Of a stretch of 13,676 nucleotides of DNA, positions 13,248 through 13,676 are shown in pieces. The position numbers and the translations under genes were made by a program. The notes under the pieces are model-generated. The model searched no databases and was not told the DNA's origin. It saw only the letters and a list, made by a program, of their open reading frames with translations. How positions within the stretch are numbered: position 1 is the first letter of the stretch; every line of letters begins with the position of its first letter. Source of the DNA: Bacteroidales bacterium (lineage in GTDB: Bacteria > Bacteroidota > Bacteroidia > Bacteroidales > Marinilabiliaceae); contig SFOL01000044.1 in assembly GCA_004552385.1 (NCBI GenBank), positions 1-13,676 of the forward strand. Direction: 5' to 3'.

Positions 13248-13292
13248 AAAAAAATAAAAAAGTCCGCGCCCGAAAAAATCAGGCGCGGACTT
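13248..13292 (-). terminator. Intrinsic terminator of the thioredoxin transcript
   Basis: A perfect 11-pair GC-rich stem (AAGTCCGCGCC with GGCGCGGACTT, 13292-13260 on the minus strand) encloses an 11-base T-rich loop and is followed directly by TTTTTATTTTTTT. This is a textbook rho-independent terminator. It ends the upstream (thioredoxin) transcript about 190 bases after its stop codon and insulates ribF. Confidence 0.9.
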
Positions 13293-13478
13293 ACGAGAAA
13301 ATCACAATCAACTTTAACACAATAGGATAGACCGTCACGGCTTCTCATCTATGCGAGTGCGAATGTATGTTATAATTTGGTTCGCTGTTTCGCCGGTGGT
13401 CGGTGTTTTGGACAAACGTCATGTTTTTACCGACCAAACGCCTCAAACACGAGGATGTCGGAGTCGCAAGCGCACACC

Positions 13479-13676
13479 TCAGGCGAGCACGCCGTCAAGA
13501 ATTTTGGCAAGCTGGTCCTTGGCCTTTAGGCCCACGCTCTTCTCGACCGGCTGTCCGTCTTTGAAAAAGATGACGGTCGGGATGGACATGATGCCGAGTT
13601 CAGAAGGGGTCTCCCTCGCGGCATCGACATCCATCTTGTAGAACCTGACCTTGCCTGCGTAATCATTGGCGAGCGC
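13479..13676 (-). CDS. trxA: Thioredoxin, C-terminal part (cut by window edge)
   Basis: The open frame enters from the window edge and ends at a TGA at 13481-13479, giving the last 65 residues of a thioredoxin. The visible part has strand V-R-F-Y-K-M-D-V-D, helix residues leading to L-G-I-M-S-I-P-T-V-I-F-F (the conserved cis-proline loop, S-I-P-T), K-D-G-Q-P-V, a V-G-L-K-A-K stretch, and a final helix ending G-V-L-A. Spacing and order fit a classical single-domain thioredoxin of about 105 residues. The active-site W-C-G-P-C would lie outside the window and cannot be checked. It probably reduces cytosolic protein disulfides. A secreted or fused thioredoxin-like protein is not excluded, because the N-terminus is missing. 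Confidence 0.9.
   Translation of the reverse strand, partial: ALANDYAGKVRFYKMDVDAARETPSELGIMSIPTVIFFKDGQPVEKSVGLKAKDQLAKILDGVLA

Larger units (their letters stand above)
13133..13478 (-). other. thioredoxin-ribF spacer
   Basis: This 346-base region holds no gene that I can support. In transcript order it contains the 3' end of the thioredoxin mRNA with an inverted repeat (TGGTCGGT at 13397-13404 on the plus strand against ACCGACCA at 13429-13436), the intrinsic terminator at 13292-13248, a GC-rich palindrome at 13226-13241 (CGCCGC/GCGGCG), and two TAnnTTTG boxes (13214-13207 and 13164-13157) upstream of ribF. Confidence 0.6.

Noticed and set aside
13133..13348. N-terminal extension of ribF by 72 codons
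   Set aside because: The extension runs through an intrinsic terminator and the ribF promoter box, and RibF proteins begin near the M-E-V-F start at 13132.
1..13676. tRNA, rRNA, CRISPR array, insertion sequence or attachment site
   Set aside because: No repeat array, transposase-like frame or RNA-gene signature was seen by eye anywhere in the window.

Overview
The window looks like a piece of a Bacteroidota chromosome, most likely Bacteroidales, although the fine taxonomy cannot be read from it. Three things point there. Candidate promoters fit the Bacteroidota TTTG / TAnnTTTG pattern, including one near-perfect copy. Start codons have no upstream Shine-Dalgarno sequence. The proteins have a Bacteroidota flavour. 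Base composition is clearly GC-rich. All genes lie on the minus strand, so the layout below runs from high to low coordinates.

Housekeeping edge (13676-12200): the C-terminal end of a thioredoxin (its CxxC active site lies outside the window), a 346-base spacer with a strong intrinsic terminator and a Bacteroidota-type promoter, and ribF (FAD synthetase/riboflavin kinase).

Chemosensory operon (about 12184-54): a consensus promoter overlaps the end of ribF and is followed by a structured leader of about 170 bases. Then come a secreted YfiR-like protein (DUF4154), a transmembrane methyl-accepting chemotaxis protein (MCP), a small STAS protein, CheY, CheA, two different CheW proteins, CheR, a soluble histidine-kinase-like protein, CheD, CheB, and a membrane HAMP-GAF-PAS-PAS protein with no output domain. 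Most gaps are 5-75 bases. The two long gaps (cheY-cheA and cheD-cheB) each hold a strong GC-rich hairpin, and the first looks like an intrinsic terminator or attenuator.

How it fits together: the core is complete, with receptor, CheA kinase, two couplers, CheY, and CheR/CheB/CheD adaptation. There is no CheC/CheX/CheZ phosphatase and no motility gene in view. The accessory parts suggest a specialised sensory array: a periplasmic YfiR-like protein in front of the MCP, a STAS protein lacking the usual phospho-Ser, a kinase-like protein with Asn in place of the phospho-accepting His but an intact ATP-binding domain, and the output-less PAS/GAF protein. What the system controls cannot be read from this window; gliding, pili and second-messenger or other signalling are all open.
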